Of a stretch of 64,000 nucleotides of DNA, positions 16,898 through 25,746 are shown piece by piece (position 1 is the stretch's first letter; every line of letters starts with the position of its first letter). This DNA is from Rhizobium sp. Root1334 (GTDB taxonomy: Bacteria; Pseudomonadota; Alphaproteobacteria; Rhizobiales; Rhizobiaceae): assembly GCF_001426665.1 (NCBI RefSeq), contig NZ_LMEY01000023.1, positions 63,687 to 127,686 of the forward strand, read 5' to 3'. Made by a program: the position numbers and the translations under genes. Under the pieces are notes generated by a model. The model was not told where the DNA came from. It worked only from the letters and a program-made list of their open reading frames with translations, and searched no databases.

Positions 16898-18484
16898 TTA
16901 GAAATCAGTCGCAACGCCGCCCTCTGCCTTGCGGCGGGCAACAAACGCGTCAAGCTCTTCCTCGATGGCCGGATCGAGTGGCGGCTTCTCGTATTCGTTG
17001 AGTTTTTCCTTGAAGACGCGGTTGGCGTGATCATAGGTCGTCGGCCGTCCGGCCTCGGTCCAGGTCTCGAAATTGCGCCAGTCCGACAGGATCGGCGAAT
17101 AGAACGCCGTCTCATAGCGGGCAAGTGTATGGGCGGTGCCGAAATAGTGACCGCCGGGGCCGACGTCGCGCACGGCATCGAGACCGAGCGCATCCTCGCT
17201 GACATCAAGGGGGGTGAGAAACTCTGCCACCATCTGCAGCATGTCGACATCGAGAATGAATTTTTCGAAGGATGCGGTCAGGCCGCCCTCGCTCCAGCCG
17301 GCCGAATGCATGATGAAATTGCCACCGCCTTGCGTCAGCGCCCACAATGACAGCACCGATTCATAGGCGGCCTGCGCATCCAGTGTATTGGAGGCATTGG
17401 TATTGGAGGTGCGGTAGGGCACCTTGTAGCGGCGGGCGAGCTGTCCGCCGGCAATCACGGCCTTCATGTATTCCGGCGTGCCAAAAGCGGGTGCTCCGGT
17501 TTTCATGTCCACATTCGAGGTGAAGCCGCCATACATCACCGGAGCGCCGCGCCGGACCATCTGGGTAAACGCGATACCCGCCAGCGCCTCGGCATTTTGC
17601 TGGACCATGGCGCCTGCGATCGTCACTGGCGCCATGGCACCGGCGAGCGTGAACGGTGTGACGACGACGACCTGATTGCGAGACGACATTTCGATGATGC
17701 CTTGCAGCATCGGCCCGTCGAGCCGCAGCGGCGAGGAGGTGTTGATGATGGTGAACAGCGATGGTTCGCTTTCCATCTGCTCGGCGGAAATGCCACGCCC
17801 GATCCGGGCTATCTCAAGCGCATCGATATTGCGCTGCTGGCCAAGCGAATAGCAGTGAAACACCTTGTCGGTCAGCTTCACCATGTCGGAGAGGCAATCG
17901 AGATGGCGCACAGAGGCGTGGATATCGATCGGCTCGACCGGATAGCCACCGGTTGTGTGGATAATATCGTAGGACTGAGCGAGCTTGACGAGCTTGCGGA
18001 AGTCTTCCTGGTTGCCGGCGCGCCGTCCGCCTTCGCGGTCGGCGACGAAGGGGGCCGAGGCGATCTGAGCAAAGACAAGATTGTTGCCGCCAATCTGGAC
18101 GTTTCGCGCCGGGTTCCGGGCGTGCATGGTGAAGCCTGATGGTACCGACGCCATCATGTCCATGATCAGGCCGCGATCGAAACGTACTCGATCAGTGCCG
18201 GGTGTGACATCTGCACCTGCCGCCTTCATCCGGTCGCGGGCTTCCGGCAGGATCACATCCATGCCGATTTCTTCAAGGATTGTCAGCGAAGCGTCGTGAA
18301 TGGCCTCAAGCGCGTCTTCCGACAGCACGACGGATTTTGCCATCGTGTTGACGAGGTTGAGATATTTCGAGCTGCCGCCGCCCCTGCGCGAGCGATCCGC
18401 GCCGCGGCCGCCGGTTCGGCGCCGGCGTTCCACCGGAGCTTCTGGGTCGCTCGGGGTGGTCTGCGGAAATAGGTTCTCGCTCAT
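16898..18484 (-). CDS. MttB-family methyltransferase without pyrrolysine
   Basis: This 528-residue protein of the trimethylamine methyltransferase (MttB) superfamily transfers a methyl group from a quaternary or tertiary amine to a corrinoid protein in characterised members. The first 40 residues are an Arg/Gly-rich disordered extension. The TIM-barrel core starts near residue 45 and includes GNNLVFAQIASAPFVAD and VGPGGHYFGTAHTL. The frame has no internal TAG, so it is not the pyrrolysine trimethylamine enzyme and more likely acts on a betaine-type substrate. No corrinoid-protein gene is adjacent, which leaves its partner unknown. Confidence 0.85.
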   Translation of the reverse strand: MSENLFPQTTPSDPEAPVERRRRTGGRGADRSRRGGGSSKYLNLVNTMAKSVVLSEDALEAIHDASLTILEEIGMDVILPEARDRMKAAGADVTPGTDRVRFDRGLIMDMMASVPSGFTMHARNPARNVQIGGNNLVFAQIASAPFVADREGGRRAGNQEDFRKLVKLAQSYDIIHTTGGYPVEPIDIHASVRHLDCLSDMVKLTDKVFHCYSLGQQRNIDALEIARIGRGISAEQMESEPSLFTIINTSSPLRLDGPMLQGIIEMSSRNQVVVVTPFTLAGAMAPVTIAGAMVQQNAEALAGIAFTQMVRRGAPVMYGGFTSNVDMKTGAPAFGTPEYMKAVIAGGQLARRYKVPYRTSNTNASNTLDAQAAYESVLSLWALTQGGGNFIMHSAGWSEGGLTASFEKFILDVDMLQMVAEFLTPLDVSEDALGLDAVRDVGPGGHYFGTAHTLARYETAFYSPILSDWRNFETWTEAGRPTTYDHANRVFKEKLNEYEKPPLDPAIEEELDAFVARRKAEGGVATDF

Positions 18485-18596
18485 GATTCTTCCATCGGAT
18501 TGGACCGAGCGTCATGTTGCATATCCGGTGCTCGAAAGGCGCTACCATTTGCGACAGCAAACTTCCTGGAAAGAGTAGGCGGTTTTGGAGGGTTGG

Positions 18597-19349
18597 CTAT
18601 TCCGCGACGCCGGATGTCGATTTCACGCCGCAAAGCATTTCCCGTTTGCTGCCAAAGCCCGGCCTGCGCTCGACGATAAAACCGGCCGCTTGCAGATTAC
18701 GGCGGACAAAACCGGCGGCGGCATAGGTCGCGAACGTGCCTTCCTCGACAGTCTTTTCCTGGACAACGCGCATCAGCTCTTGCGACCACATATCCGGATT
18801 GCGCCGGGGCGCGAAACCGTCGAGATACCAGGCGTCGAATGGGGCAGGGAACCCAGGGATCGTGTCGAACGCCGGGCCGCAGACGACGGTCAGCCGCACA
18901 TCGGTGGCAAGATCGAGATCGATACGGCCGTTTGGTGCGTCCGGCCATGCGGCACAGAGCGCTTGCCGCTCCGCATCGATCTCAGGCCAATGTGACAGCG
19001 CCCGGCCGATGTCGCCCGCCTGCATCGGAAACCGCTCGAACGAGACGAAATGCAGATTTGTCCCTTCGGCAGCGGCCGTTTTCCACTGCCGCCATGTCTC
19101 GCAACAATTGAGCCCGGTGCCGAAGCCGAGTTCGCCGATCCGGAATGTGCCGGGGCCGCGCCAGCGTCCGGGCAGGCCGTTGCCCGCAAGAAAGACATGG
19201 CCGCATTCCAGCCGCCCGTCTTCGCGGCAATAAAAGTGATCGCCAAATTCCTGCGAATAGGGCATATCGCCCGCGTGCCATTCAAGCGTTTGCCGGTCGG
19301 GAATATCGGCCTCTGGCACGATTGCAATTTCAGGGTTCTTGGTGGACAT
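18597..19349 (-). CDS. mnmD: tRNA mnm5s2U34 methyltransferase MnmD
   Basis: This 250-residue SAM-dependent methyltransferase is predicted to finish the mnm5(s2)U34 modification of tRNA wobble bases. SAM motif I is ELGFGTGLN. The diagnostic MnmC/MnmD block is AWYLDGFAPRRNPDMW. It corresponds to the N-terminal domain of E. coli bifunctional MnmC and lacks the FAD domain. A FAD oxidoreductase gene begins 38 bases away in the opposite direction, so the two halves may have been split or never fused. Confidence 0.9.
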   Translation of the reverse strand: MSTKNPEIAIVPEADIPDRQTLEWHAGDMPYSQEFGDHFYCREDGRLECGHVFLAGNGLPGRWRGPGTFRIGELGFGTGLNCCETWRQWKTAAAEGTNLHFVSFERFPMQAGDIGRALSHWPEIDAERQALCAAWPDAPNGRIDLDLATDVRLTVVCGPAFDTIPGFPAPFDAWYLDGFAPRRNPDMWSQELMRVVQEKTVEEGTFATYAAAGFVRRNLQAAGFIVERRPGFGSKREMLCGVKSTSGVAE

Positions 19350-19387
19350 GCCGAACCGATAATCTCCGCATGCAGGAAGGTCAATCG

Positions 19388-20530
19388 ATGACGGATCTGT
19401 TGATCGTCGGCGGCGGCATCATGGGGCTCTGGGCTGCCGTCATGGCCGATCAGGCTGGGTTGAAAACGGTTCTCGTCGAGCGTGACAGGATCGGCGCCGG
19501 TGCCAGCGGCGGCGTGCTCGGCGCGCTGATGCCGCATATGCCGGATCGCTGGAATGCCAAGAAGCAGTTCCAGTTTGATGCACTGCTCTCGCTTGAAGAA
19601 GAAGTTGTCGACCTTGAGGCGCAAACTGGGCTATCGGCCGGTTATCGCCGCTCGGGCCGGCTGATCCCGCTGCCAAAACCACATTTGCGCACCATCGCTC
19701 TTCGCCATGAGCAAGACGCGCTCGTGAATTGGAAGCAGAAGGACCGGCAGTTCTTTTGGCATGTTCGAGACAACCCGGCGGCGGCTGGCTGGCCAGAAAC
19801 CGAAGCCATGGCTAGCGGTGTCGTGTTCGATACGCTGGCCGCACGTATCGATCCGCGCTTGCTTCTGAGGGTTTTGAGCGCGGCGCTTCTGCAGTCTCGC
19901 CACGTGCAGATTGAGGAGGGGCGGGCGCTTGCCGGTCTTGACCCGGCTGTCGGCAAGGCGACGTTTTCGGACGGACACTCCATTTCTTTCGGTGCGTGCA
20001 TTCTTGCCAGCGGAGTCGACGCCTTCCGGCAGCTGGATGCCCTGGAAGAAACCCCGATGGCGGCATCCAGCGGCGCGGCCGTCAAGGGGCAGGCGGCGGT
20101 GTTGAAAGCCGATATCGATCCCGCCTTACCTGTCATTTTTATGGATGGTCTCTACATCGTGCCGCATGACAACGGCCTTGTTGCCATTGGCAGCACCAGC
20201 GAAGACAAATTTGCCGATCCGTTGTCAAACGACCATCTGCTGGACGATCTCCTTTCCCGGGCTCGGGCGGTTGTTCCGTCGCTTGCCGATGCGCCTGTGG
20301 TCGAGCGCTGGGCGGGCTTGCGGCCAAAGGCCATCGGCCGCGATCCGATGGTCGGCCGCCATCCGGATCATTCCCGCCTTTATACCCTGACCGGCGGCTT
20401 CAAGATCAGCTTCGGACTGGCGCATCGTCTTGCGGCCAGTGTTATCGGCGAAATCACCGGGCGGGCGGATGGAGCGTTGCCGGAGACGTTCCGCTGTGCC
20501 AGCCATTTTTCGCTGCTCCGCGGCTCATAA
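19388..20530 (+). CDS. FAD-dependent oxidoreductase (DAO type, MnmC-oxidase candidate)
   Basis: This 380-residue flavoprotein begins with the dinucleotide fold LIVGGGIMGLWAA and ends with GGFKISFGLAHRLAAS, typical of the DAO/glycine oxidase superfamily. GGAAGG stands about 8 nt before the ATG; a longer open frame upstream only overlaps the mnmD promoter and 5' end. The divergent neighbour is mnmD. In E. coli the MnmC FAD domain removes the carboxymethyl group before methylation, so this protein is a candidate for that half-reaction. An amino-acid oxidase remains an alternative. Confidence 0.82.
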   Translation: MTDLLIVGGGIMGLWAAVMADQAGLKTVLVERDRIGAGASGGVLGALMPHMPDRWNAKKQFQFDALLSLEEEVVDLEAQTGLSAGYRRSGRLIPLPKPHLRTIALRHEQDALVNWKQKDRQFFWHVRDNPAAAGWPETEAMASGVVFDTLAARIDPRLLLRVLSAALLQSRHVQIEEGRALAGLDPAVGKATFSDGHSISFGACILASGVDAFRQLDALEETPMAASSGAAVKGQAAVLKADIDPALPVIFMDGLYIVPHDNGLVAIGSTSEDKFADPLSNDHLLDDLLSRARAVVPSLADAPVVERWAGLRPKAIGRDPMVGRHPDHSRLYTLTGGFKISFGLAHRLAASVIGEITGRADGALPETFRCASHFSLLRGS

Positions 20531-20567
20531 AGCTGACGTCGTCATAAGTGGCGTGCCGTTCATGCAA

Positions 20568-20597
20568 AAAAGCCCTGCTCGGGTGAGCAAGGCTTTT
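20568..20597. terminator. Bidirectional terminator
   Basis: The stem AAAAGCC-C-TGCTC pairs with GAGCA-A-GGCTTTT across a 4-nt loop with one mismatch. A-run and T-run flanks serve the convergent oxidoreductase and PRC-barrel genes. Confidence 0.88.
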
Positions 20598-20617
20598 CGC
20601 TGGCGGTTCAGGCTGAA

Positions 20618-21007
20618 TTACATCCAATATGGCGGCACGCCGTAATAATCGTAGACGCGGCGGCCGTTTTCCTTGTTCCAGTCGTACTCGTCATTCCCGT
20701 GATATTTCGGCGCACTTTCCACCTGTTCGCGGGTGATATCAGTACGATAGCCACCAAGGCTCTCGTCGTAGCTAAGCTTCTGCCACGGAAGCGGATAGTG
20801 GTCTTCACCGATACCGAGGAAGCCACCGAAACCGAGCACGGCATAGGAGACACGGCCACTGCGCTTTTCCAGGATGACCCGCTCGATCGAGCCGATGTGC
20901 TTTCCGTCCTGGCCATACACGCGGGTACCTTCGACCTTGTCGCTGGCGATCAGGTCGTGCGTTTCCTTGATGCTGGCATCCCGGTTCATGCTTTCCTGGT
21001 AAGTCAT
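20618..21007 (-). CDS. PRC-barrel domain stress protein
   Basis: This 129-residue protein has a PRC-barrel fold: VEGTRVYGQDGKHIGSIERV, then SGRVSYAVLGFGGFLGIGED. The ATG giving MTYQESMNRD has CGGAGA a few bases upstream; the longer frame reads back through the promoter and is not used. Rhizobial proteins of this kind are typical general-stress genes. The upstream EcfG-type promoter supports this. The tail after residue 100 is Tyr-rich and polar. Confidence 0.83.
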   Translation of the reverse strand: MTYQESMNRDASIKETHDLIASDKVEGTRVYGQDGKHIGSIERVILEKRSGRVSYAVLGFGGFLGIGEDHYPLPWQKLSYDESLGGYRTDITREQVESAPKYHGNDEYDWNKENGRRVYDYYGVPPYWM

Positions 21008-21042
21008 GATCAGTCTCCGTTTTTGAATGGTATCGCTTGGAA

Positions 21043-21067
21043 AACGAAGCAAATGCCAGTTGGTTCC
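21043..21067 (-). promoter_or_regulatory. Putative EcfG (RpoE2-type) promoter
   Basis: Read on the minus strand the sequence is GGAAC - 16 nt - CGTT, an exact general-stress sigma consensus. The -10 element lies about 35 bases before the PRC-barrel ATG, the normal distance for a short leader. Confidence 0.75.
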
Positions 21068-21208
21068 GTTCAGAAACCGGTATTTCCGGGCAGCCATTCA
21101 TTTTTGCAGGGATAGATCGTAAGTTTGTATTGGCCGCCGCCATTCGTCATTGTGTCATGCAAATCACTTAACCCCGGCTCCAGAACAAGTTTCAACGGAG
21201 CGGGGCCG

Positions 21209-22015
21209 ATGCGGTACGCCATCTATTTTACGCCGTCGATGTACGATCCCCTGTCGGTCGCCGCGGCAAGCTGGCTTGGCCGCAACGTCTATTCCGGCGA
21301 AGCGCCCGAGGCGCCCTCTATCGCCGGTTTCAGCCGGCAGGAGCTGGCGTTTCACACCGCCGTGCCGCGCCGCTACGGATTTCACGGGACGATCAAGGCC
21401 CCCTTCCGCCTGCATGACGATACCAGCGAATCGGCACTCTTGAAGGCGCTGATGCATTTTGCCAGCACCATGACGCCGTTTGAGATTCCGCGAATGGAAA
21501 TCGCACGGCTCGGCGAGTTTTTCGGGCTCGCACCCTCGGTCCCCTGCGAGCAGATGAACCATCTCGCAGCTTCCGTGGTTCAGGTCTTCGATGAATTTCG
21601 CGCACCCTTGAGCGATATCGAGATCGAGCGGCGGGATCCGGACCGGTTGACGGCCCCGCAGTTCTCCAATCTCCACCGCTGGGGCTATCCCTATGTGATG
21701 GATGAATTCCGTTTTCATATGATGTTGACGGGGCCGGTAAATTCCAAACTCAACGCCCGCTTCGAAACCGCCTTGCGCGATTTCTTCGAGCCGGTGATCG
21801 CTGATCCGTTGAAAATTTCCAGCCTTGCCCTGTTCGTCGAGCAGGAACCCGGCGCGCCGTTGCGGGTCCATTCGCAGCATCCGCTCGGCAAGCTTTCGGC
21901 GCACCGGCCCGCTGCTGCTTGCGCAAAAGCCAGTGCCTCGGCATTGATCACTGTGCCGCGCATTTCCGAATCAAGGGCGGCTGTGGCTGCCCGCTTGCTG
22001 CAGGCGAGCTGCTGA
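21209..22015 (+). CDS. DUF1045 protein, 2H phosphoesterase-like
   Basis: This 268-residue protein of the DUF1045 family is usually found in phosphonate operons. Two HxT/HxM-type motifs (YGFHGTIKAPF near residue 52 and EFRFHMMLTG near 170) fit the 2H phosphoesterase superfamily, which handles cyclic or linear phosphate esters. No phn genes are adjacent; the next gene is puuE after 132 bases. ACGGAG stands 8 nt before the chosen ATG. The substrate is unknown. Confidence 0.8.
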   Translation: MRYAIYFTPSMYDPLSVAAASWLGRNVYSGEAPEAPSIAGFSRQELAFHTAVPRRYGFHGTIKAPFRLHDDTSESALLKALMHFASTMTPFEIPRMEIARLGEFFGLAPSVPCEQMNHLAASVVQVFDEFRAPLSDIEIERRDPDRLTAPQFSNLHRWGYPYVMDEFRFHMMLTGPVNSKLNARFETALRDFFEPVIADPLKISSLALFVEQEPGAPLRVHSQHPLGKLSAHRPAAACAKASASALITVPRISESRAAVAARLLQASC

Positions 22016-22147
22016 GCCGCAGATGCCGTTCTGACTGTTAAAGCTCCAGCCTCTGCAAGCTTTGGACAGAGCGTTACCGGTCACCATTTTGACTTCGATT
22101 TTCCGGTCCCGGATGATACCGTTCCGGCAAATTCGAAGGGTGATTTC

Positions 22148-23077
22148 ATGACAGACCAATCCTATCCACGCGATCTCGTCGGCTATGGCCGCAATCCTCC
22201 GCAAGTTCGCTGGCCGGGCGATGCGCGCATCGCCGTGCAATTCGTGGTCAACTATGAAGAGGGGGGCGAGAGCTGCATTCTTGACAGCGACAAGGCATCC
22301 GAATCGCTGCTGTCGGAAATCGTCGGCGCACAGCCCTGGGCCGGCCAGCGCAACCTCAATATGGAATCGATCTACGAGTATGGCGCGCGTGCCGGTTTCT
22401 GGCGGCTGTGGCGGATGTTTACCAGCCGCAATGTCGATGTCACCGTTTACGGCGTGACGCTGGCCATGGCGCGCAATCCGGAGGCGGTTGCCGCCATGAA
22501 GGAAGCGGGTTGGGAAATCGCCAGCCACGGCTATCGCTGGCTGGAGTACAAGGATTTTTCCGAAGACGAGGAACGCAAGCATATCCGCGAGGCCGTGCGC
22601 CTTCACACCGAACTGACGGGATCGCACCCGCTTGGCATGTATCAGGGCAAGCCTTCAGACAATACATTGAAGCTGGTGATCGAAGAGGGCGGCTTCGTCT
22701 ATTCCTCTGACAGCTATGCCGACGAACTACCCTATTGGGTGCCGGGCCTGACCAAGGACAAGCCGCATCTGATCATTCCGTATACGCTCGATGCTAACGA
22801 CATGCGGTTTGCGACGCCGCAGGGCTTCAATTCCGGCGACCAGTTCTTTGCCTATCTGAAGGACACGTTCGACGTGCTCTATGCGGAAGGTAAGGAAGGC
22901 AGCCCGAAGATGATGAATGTCGGTCTGCACTGCCGTCTCGTCGGCCGGCCAGGTCGGGCCGCGGCGCTTGCCCGGTTCGTCGATTACGTTCTAAGCCACG
23001 AAAAGGTCTGGACGCCGAAGCGCATCGACATCGCCCGGCACTGGCATGAGCATCACAAGCCGGAAGGTGGCCTGTGA
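22148..23077 (+). CDS. puuE: Allantoinase PuuE (polysaccharide-deacetylase fold)
   Basis: This 309-residue enzyme hydrolyses (S)-allantoin to allantoate. It belongs to the NodB-like PuuE allantoinases, unrelated to the amidohydrolase AllB. Signature stretches are YPRDLVGYGRNPPQVRWPG at the N-terminus, ASHGYRWLEYKDF in the middle and GLHCRLVGRPGR near the end. First gene of the puuE-uraD-allA-hiuH operon. A TTGACT box at 22089 with a weak GATGAT 17 nt later may be its promoter. The stop overlaps the uraD start by one base. Confidence 0.95.
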   Translation: MTDQSYPRDLVGYGRNPPQVRWPGDARIAVQFVVNYEEGGESCILDSDKASESLLSEIVGAQPWAGQRNLNMESIYEYGARAGFWRLWRMFTSRNVDVTVYGVTLAMARNPEAVAAMKEAGWEIASHGYRWLEYKDFSEDEERKHIREAVRLHTELTGSHPLGMYQGKPSDNTLKLVIEEGGFVYSSDSYADELPYWVPGLTKDKPHLIIPYTLDANDMRFATPQGFNSGDQFFAYLKDTFDVLYAEGKEGSPKMMNVGLHCRLVGRPGRAAALARFVDYVLSHEKVWTPKRIDIARHWHEHHKPEGGL

Positions 23078-23580
23078 TGCTGGCGCGGGACGAGTTTGTC
23101 GCGCGGTTTGGCGGCGTATTCGAGCATTCTCCTTGGGTCGCCGAGCGTGCTTTCGACACGGTACCGGATATTTCGCTGACGTCTGACGATGTGCATGAGG
23201 CGCTGGTTGCGCCGTTCCGTGCGGCCTCGCATGCCGAGCGGCTGGCGGTTCTCCGCGCTCATCCGGATCTTGCTGGTAAACTCGCCATTGCCGGTGGGCT
23301 GACCGAGGATTCCAAGGCGGAGCAGGCTGGGGCAGGGCTTGATCGCCTTAGTGCCTCCGAACATGCGCGGTTTACCGGGTTGAATACCGCCTATACGGAG
23401 AAATTCGGCTTTCCTTTCATCATCGCCGTCAAGGGGCTGAACAAGGACGATATTCTGTCTGCCTTCGAAAGGCGGATTGACAATAGCCAGGAAGAGGAAT
23501 TTGAAACGGCATCTGCGCAGGTCGAGAAGATCGCGCTTTTGCGTTTGCGTTCACTGCTTCCGGGAGAAGACAATGCCTAA
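23077..23580 (+). CDS. uraD: OHCU decarboxylase UraD
   Basis: This 167-residue enzyme decarboxylates 2-oxo-4-hydroxy-4-carboxy-5-ureidoimidazoline to (S)-allantoin. The catalytic His lies in LRAHPDLAGKLA and the family-typical FGFPFIIAVKG follows near residue 110. The ATG at 23077 shares its A with the puuE stop; an overlapping GTG one codon earlier is also possible. Products of puuE, uraD and hiuH act in sequence, which fits the tight operon. Confidence 0.95.
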   Translation: MLARDEFVARFGGVFEHSPWVAERAFDTVPDISLTSDDVHEALVAPFRAASHAERLAVLRAHPDLAGKLAIAGGLTEDSKAEQAGAGLDRLSASEHARFTGLNTAYTEKFGFPFIIAVKGLNKDDILSAFERRIDNSQEEEFETASAQVEKIALLRLRSLLPGEDNA

Positions 23581-23622
23581 GACGAACCCGCCATGCCATT
23601 TCACGGCGGCATTGACGATCTG

Positions 23623-24120
23623 ATGCCACATATTCTGACGATCGAGCCGCTGACCCAGGCGGCATTCGCGCCTTTTGGCACTGTTATTGAGGCTGATCCG
23701 GAAACGATGCGGCTTATCAACGGTGGATCGACCGAGCGGTTTCATGCGCTTGGACGTGCCGATGTGGCCGGTGACGATGCCCGCGTCATCATCAATATCT
23801 TTCGCGGCCAGCCGCGCAGCTTTCCCTACAGTGTGATGATGATGGAGCGCCATCCGCTGGGCTCCCAAAGCTTCTCGCCGATCAGTGGCGGTTCGTGGCT
23901 TGCGGTCGTGGCGCCGGATGATGGTGGAAAGCCTGGATTACCGCGGGTCTTTCTGGCCACCGGCGCGCAAGGCGTCAACTATGGCCGCAATGTCTGGCAT
24001 CATCCGCTGATGGCTGTCGGCGCGGTCAGCGATTTCCTGGTTGTCGATCGTGATGGTCCGGGTAACAATCTCGAAGAGGTTTTCTACGACGAGCCCTTCG
24101 TCATCGCCAATCCCTTCTGA
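23623..24120 (+). CDS. allA: Ureidoglycolate lyase
   Basis: This 165-residue cupin-fold enzyme cleaves ureidoglycolate to glyoxylate and urea. Recognised from [15 protein letters not shown] at the start, [17 protein letters not shown] in the cupin core and [13 protein letters not shown] with the metal-site histidines. The ATG at 23623 matches the family N-terminus; an ATG 30 bases upstream is an alternative. Neither has a strong ribosome site, so coupling with uraD (43 bases upstream) is likely. No allantoicase or allantoate amidohydrolase is in the window. Confidence 0.93.
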   Translation: MPHILTIEPLTQAAFAPFGTVIEADPETMRLINGGSTERFHALGRADVAGDDARVIINIFRGQPRSFPYSVMMMERHPLGSQSFSPISGGSWLAVVAPDDGGKPGLPRVFLATGAQGVNYGRNVWHHPLMAVGAVSDFLVVDRDGPGNNLEEVFYDEPFVIANPF

Positions 24121-24134
24121 CGCACGAGGTTCCC

Positions 24135-24497
24135 ATGAGCATGTCCGGCCGCCTGACCACCCATGTCCTCGATACCGCGCTCGGTAAACCGGCCAGAGGC
24201 TTGAAGATCGACCTCTTCCTGATCGAGGGTGACGGTCGCCGTCTGCTGCGCACTGTCGAAACCAACAGTGACGGCCGGGTCGATGGCCCGGTGCTTGAGG
24301 GCGACGCCTTTGTGGCCGGTACTTATGAGTTGCTGTTCCACGCGGGTGACTATCTGCGTGGGACTGGTGCTGTCTTGGCAGAGCCAGCCTTCCTCGATCT
24401 CATTCCGCTGCGCTTCGGCATTGCCGATGCGGCCAGCCACTACCATGTGCCGCTGCTGCTTTCGCCGTTCAGCTATTCGACATACCGGGGTAGCTGA
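24135..24497 (+). CDS. hiuH: 5-hydroxyisourate hydrolase (transthyretin-like)
   Basis: This 120-residue transthyretin-like hydrolase opens 5-hydroxyisourate to OHCU, acting between PuuD and UraD. The [15 protein letters not shown]-terminus, the [15 protein letters not shown] block and the C-terminal YRGS tetrapeptide are diagnostic. It is the last gene of the operon, 14 bases after allA. Its stop is 2 bases from the stop of the convergent lactate dehydrogenase gene, with no room for a terminator. Confidence 0.96.
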   Translation: MSMSGRLTTHVLDTALGKPARGLKIDLFLIEGDGRRLLRTVETNSDGRVDGPVLEGDAFVAGTYELLFHAGDYLRGTGAVLAEPAFLDLIPLRFGIADAASHYHVPLLLSPFSYSTYRGS

Positions 24498-24499
24498 GC

Positions 24500-25636
24500 C
24501 TATTCGGCAATCACGTCCCGGTTGATATCACGGATATCACGCTTGCCGCAGAGCGCCATGGTGATGTCGAGTTCCTTGCGGATGATATCGAGCGTGGTGG
24601 TGACACCGGCCTTGCCGCCGGCGCCGAGGCCATAGAGGAACGGGCGGCCGATATAGGTGCCCTTTGCGCCCAAGGCGATAGCCTTCAGTACATCCTGGCC
24701 GGAACGGATGCCGCCATCGACATGGACCTCGATCTGGTGGCCGACGGCATCGACGATTTTCGGCAGCATGCTGATCGATGACGGTGCGCCATCCAACTGG
24801 CGGCCGCCGTGATTGGAAACGATGATCGCGTCAGCGCCGGTGCGCGCCGCCATCTTGGCGTCCTCGACATCGAGAATGCCCTTCAGGATCAGCGGGCCGC
24901 CCCACATTTTCTTGATTTCCTCGACATTTTCCCAGGACAGCTGCGGATCGAACTGTTCGGCGGTCCAGGAAGAGAGGGAGGAGAGATCGGAGACGTTCTT
25001 GGCGTGGCCGACGATGTTGCCGAAGCTGCGGCGCTTGGTCCCCAGCATCTGCATGCACCATAGCGGCCGGGTCGCCATCTGCCAGATATGTTTTGGGGTG
25101 AATTTCGGCGGGGCTGACAGGCCGTTGCGCAGGTCCTTGTGACGCTGGCCGAGAATCTGCAGGTCGAGCGTCAGGACCAGTGCCGAGCATTTGGCGGCCT
25201 TGGCGCGGTCGATCAGGTTCTTGACGAATTCCCGGTCGCGCATGACGTAGAGCTGAAACCAGAAAGGCTTTGTCGTCACCGAGGCAACGTCCTCGATCGA
25301 GCAGATGCTCATCGTGGAGAGCGTGAAGGGAACGCCAAATTCCTCGGCCGCCTTCGCCGCCAGCATTTCGCCATCGGCGTGCTGCATGCCGGTCAGGCCG
25401 GTCGGAGACAGGGCCACCGGCATCGAGACCTTCTGGCCGATCATCGTGCTTTCGAGCGAGCGGTTGGTCATATCGACCAGCACGCGCTGGCGCAGCTTCA
25501 TCTTGCGGAAATCCTCTTCGTTGGCCCGGTACGTGCCTTCGGTCCATGCGCCGCTGTCGGCATAGTCAAAGAACATTTTTGGCACGCGGCGCTTGGCGAG
25601 TGCCTTGAGGTCACTGATTTCGAGGATTTTGGCCAT
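24500..25636 (-). CDS. lldD: FMN-dependent alpha-hydroxy-acid dehydrogenase (L-lactate type)
   Basis: This 378-residue flavoprotein oxidises an alpha-hydroxy acid, most likely L-lactate, at the cytoplasmic membrane face. Catalytic His sits in SNHGGRQLDGAPSS and the FMN phosphate site in DGGIRSGQDVLKA. The MAKILEISDLKALAKRRVP start matches LldD; the 38 residues possible upstream are not family-like. It lies 110 bases after the AraC regulator on the same strand. Glycolate oxidase-type substrates are the main alternative. Confidence 0.87.
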   Translation of the reverse strand: MAKILEISDLKALAKRRVPKMFFDYADSGAWTEGTYRANEEDFRKMKLRQRVLVDMTNRSLESTMIGQKVSMPVALSPTGLTGMQHADGEMLAAKAAEEFGVPFTLSTMSICSIEDVASVTTKPFWFQLYVMRDREFVKNLIDRAKAAKCSALVLTLDLQILGQRHKDLRNGLSAPPKFTPKHIWQMATRPLWCMQMLGTKRRSFGNIVGHAKNVSDLSSLSSWTAEQFDPQLSWENVEEIKKMWGGPLILKGILDVEDAKMAARTGADAIIVSNHGGRQLDGAPSSISMLPKIVDAVGHQIEVHVDGGIRSGQDVLKAIALGAKGTYIGRPFLYGLGAGGKAGVTTTLDIIRKELDITMALCGKRDIRDINRDVIAE

Positions 25637-25746
25637 GGCGCGGGTTTCCAGCTCAACAGATGTTGCCCGGCCATACCATGTTTCGCGAATGCTTGTTAAG
25701 AGCCGAATCGAGAAGAGGTAAAAATATTTTACCTCTTTCTCGATGC

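Noticed and set aside
16898-18484. Pyrrolysine-containing trimethylamine methyltransferase
   Set aside because: There is no in-frame TAG within the gene and no pyl genes nearby.
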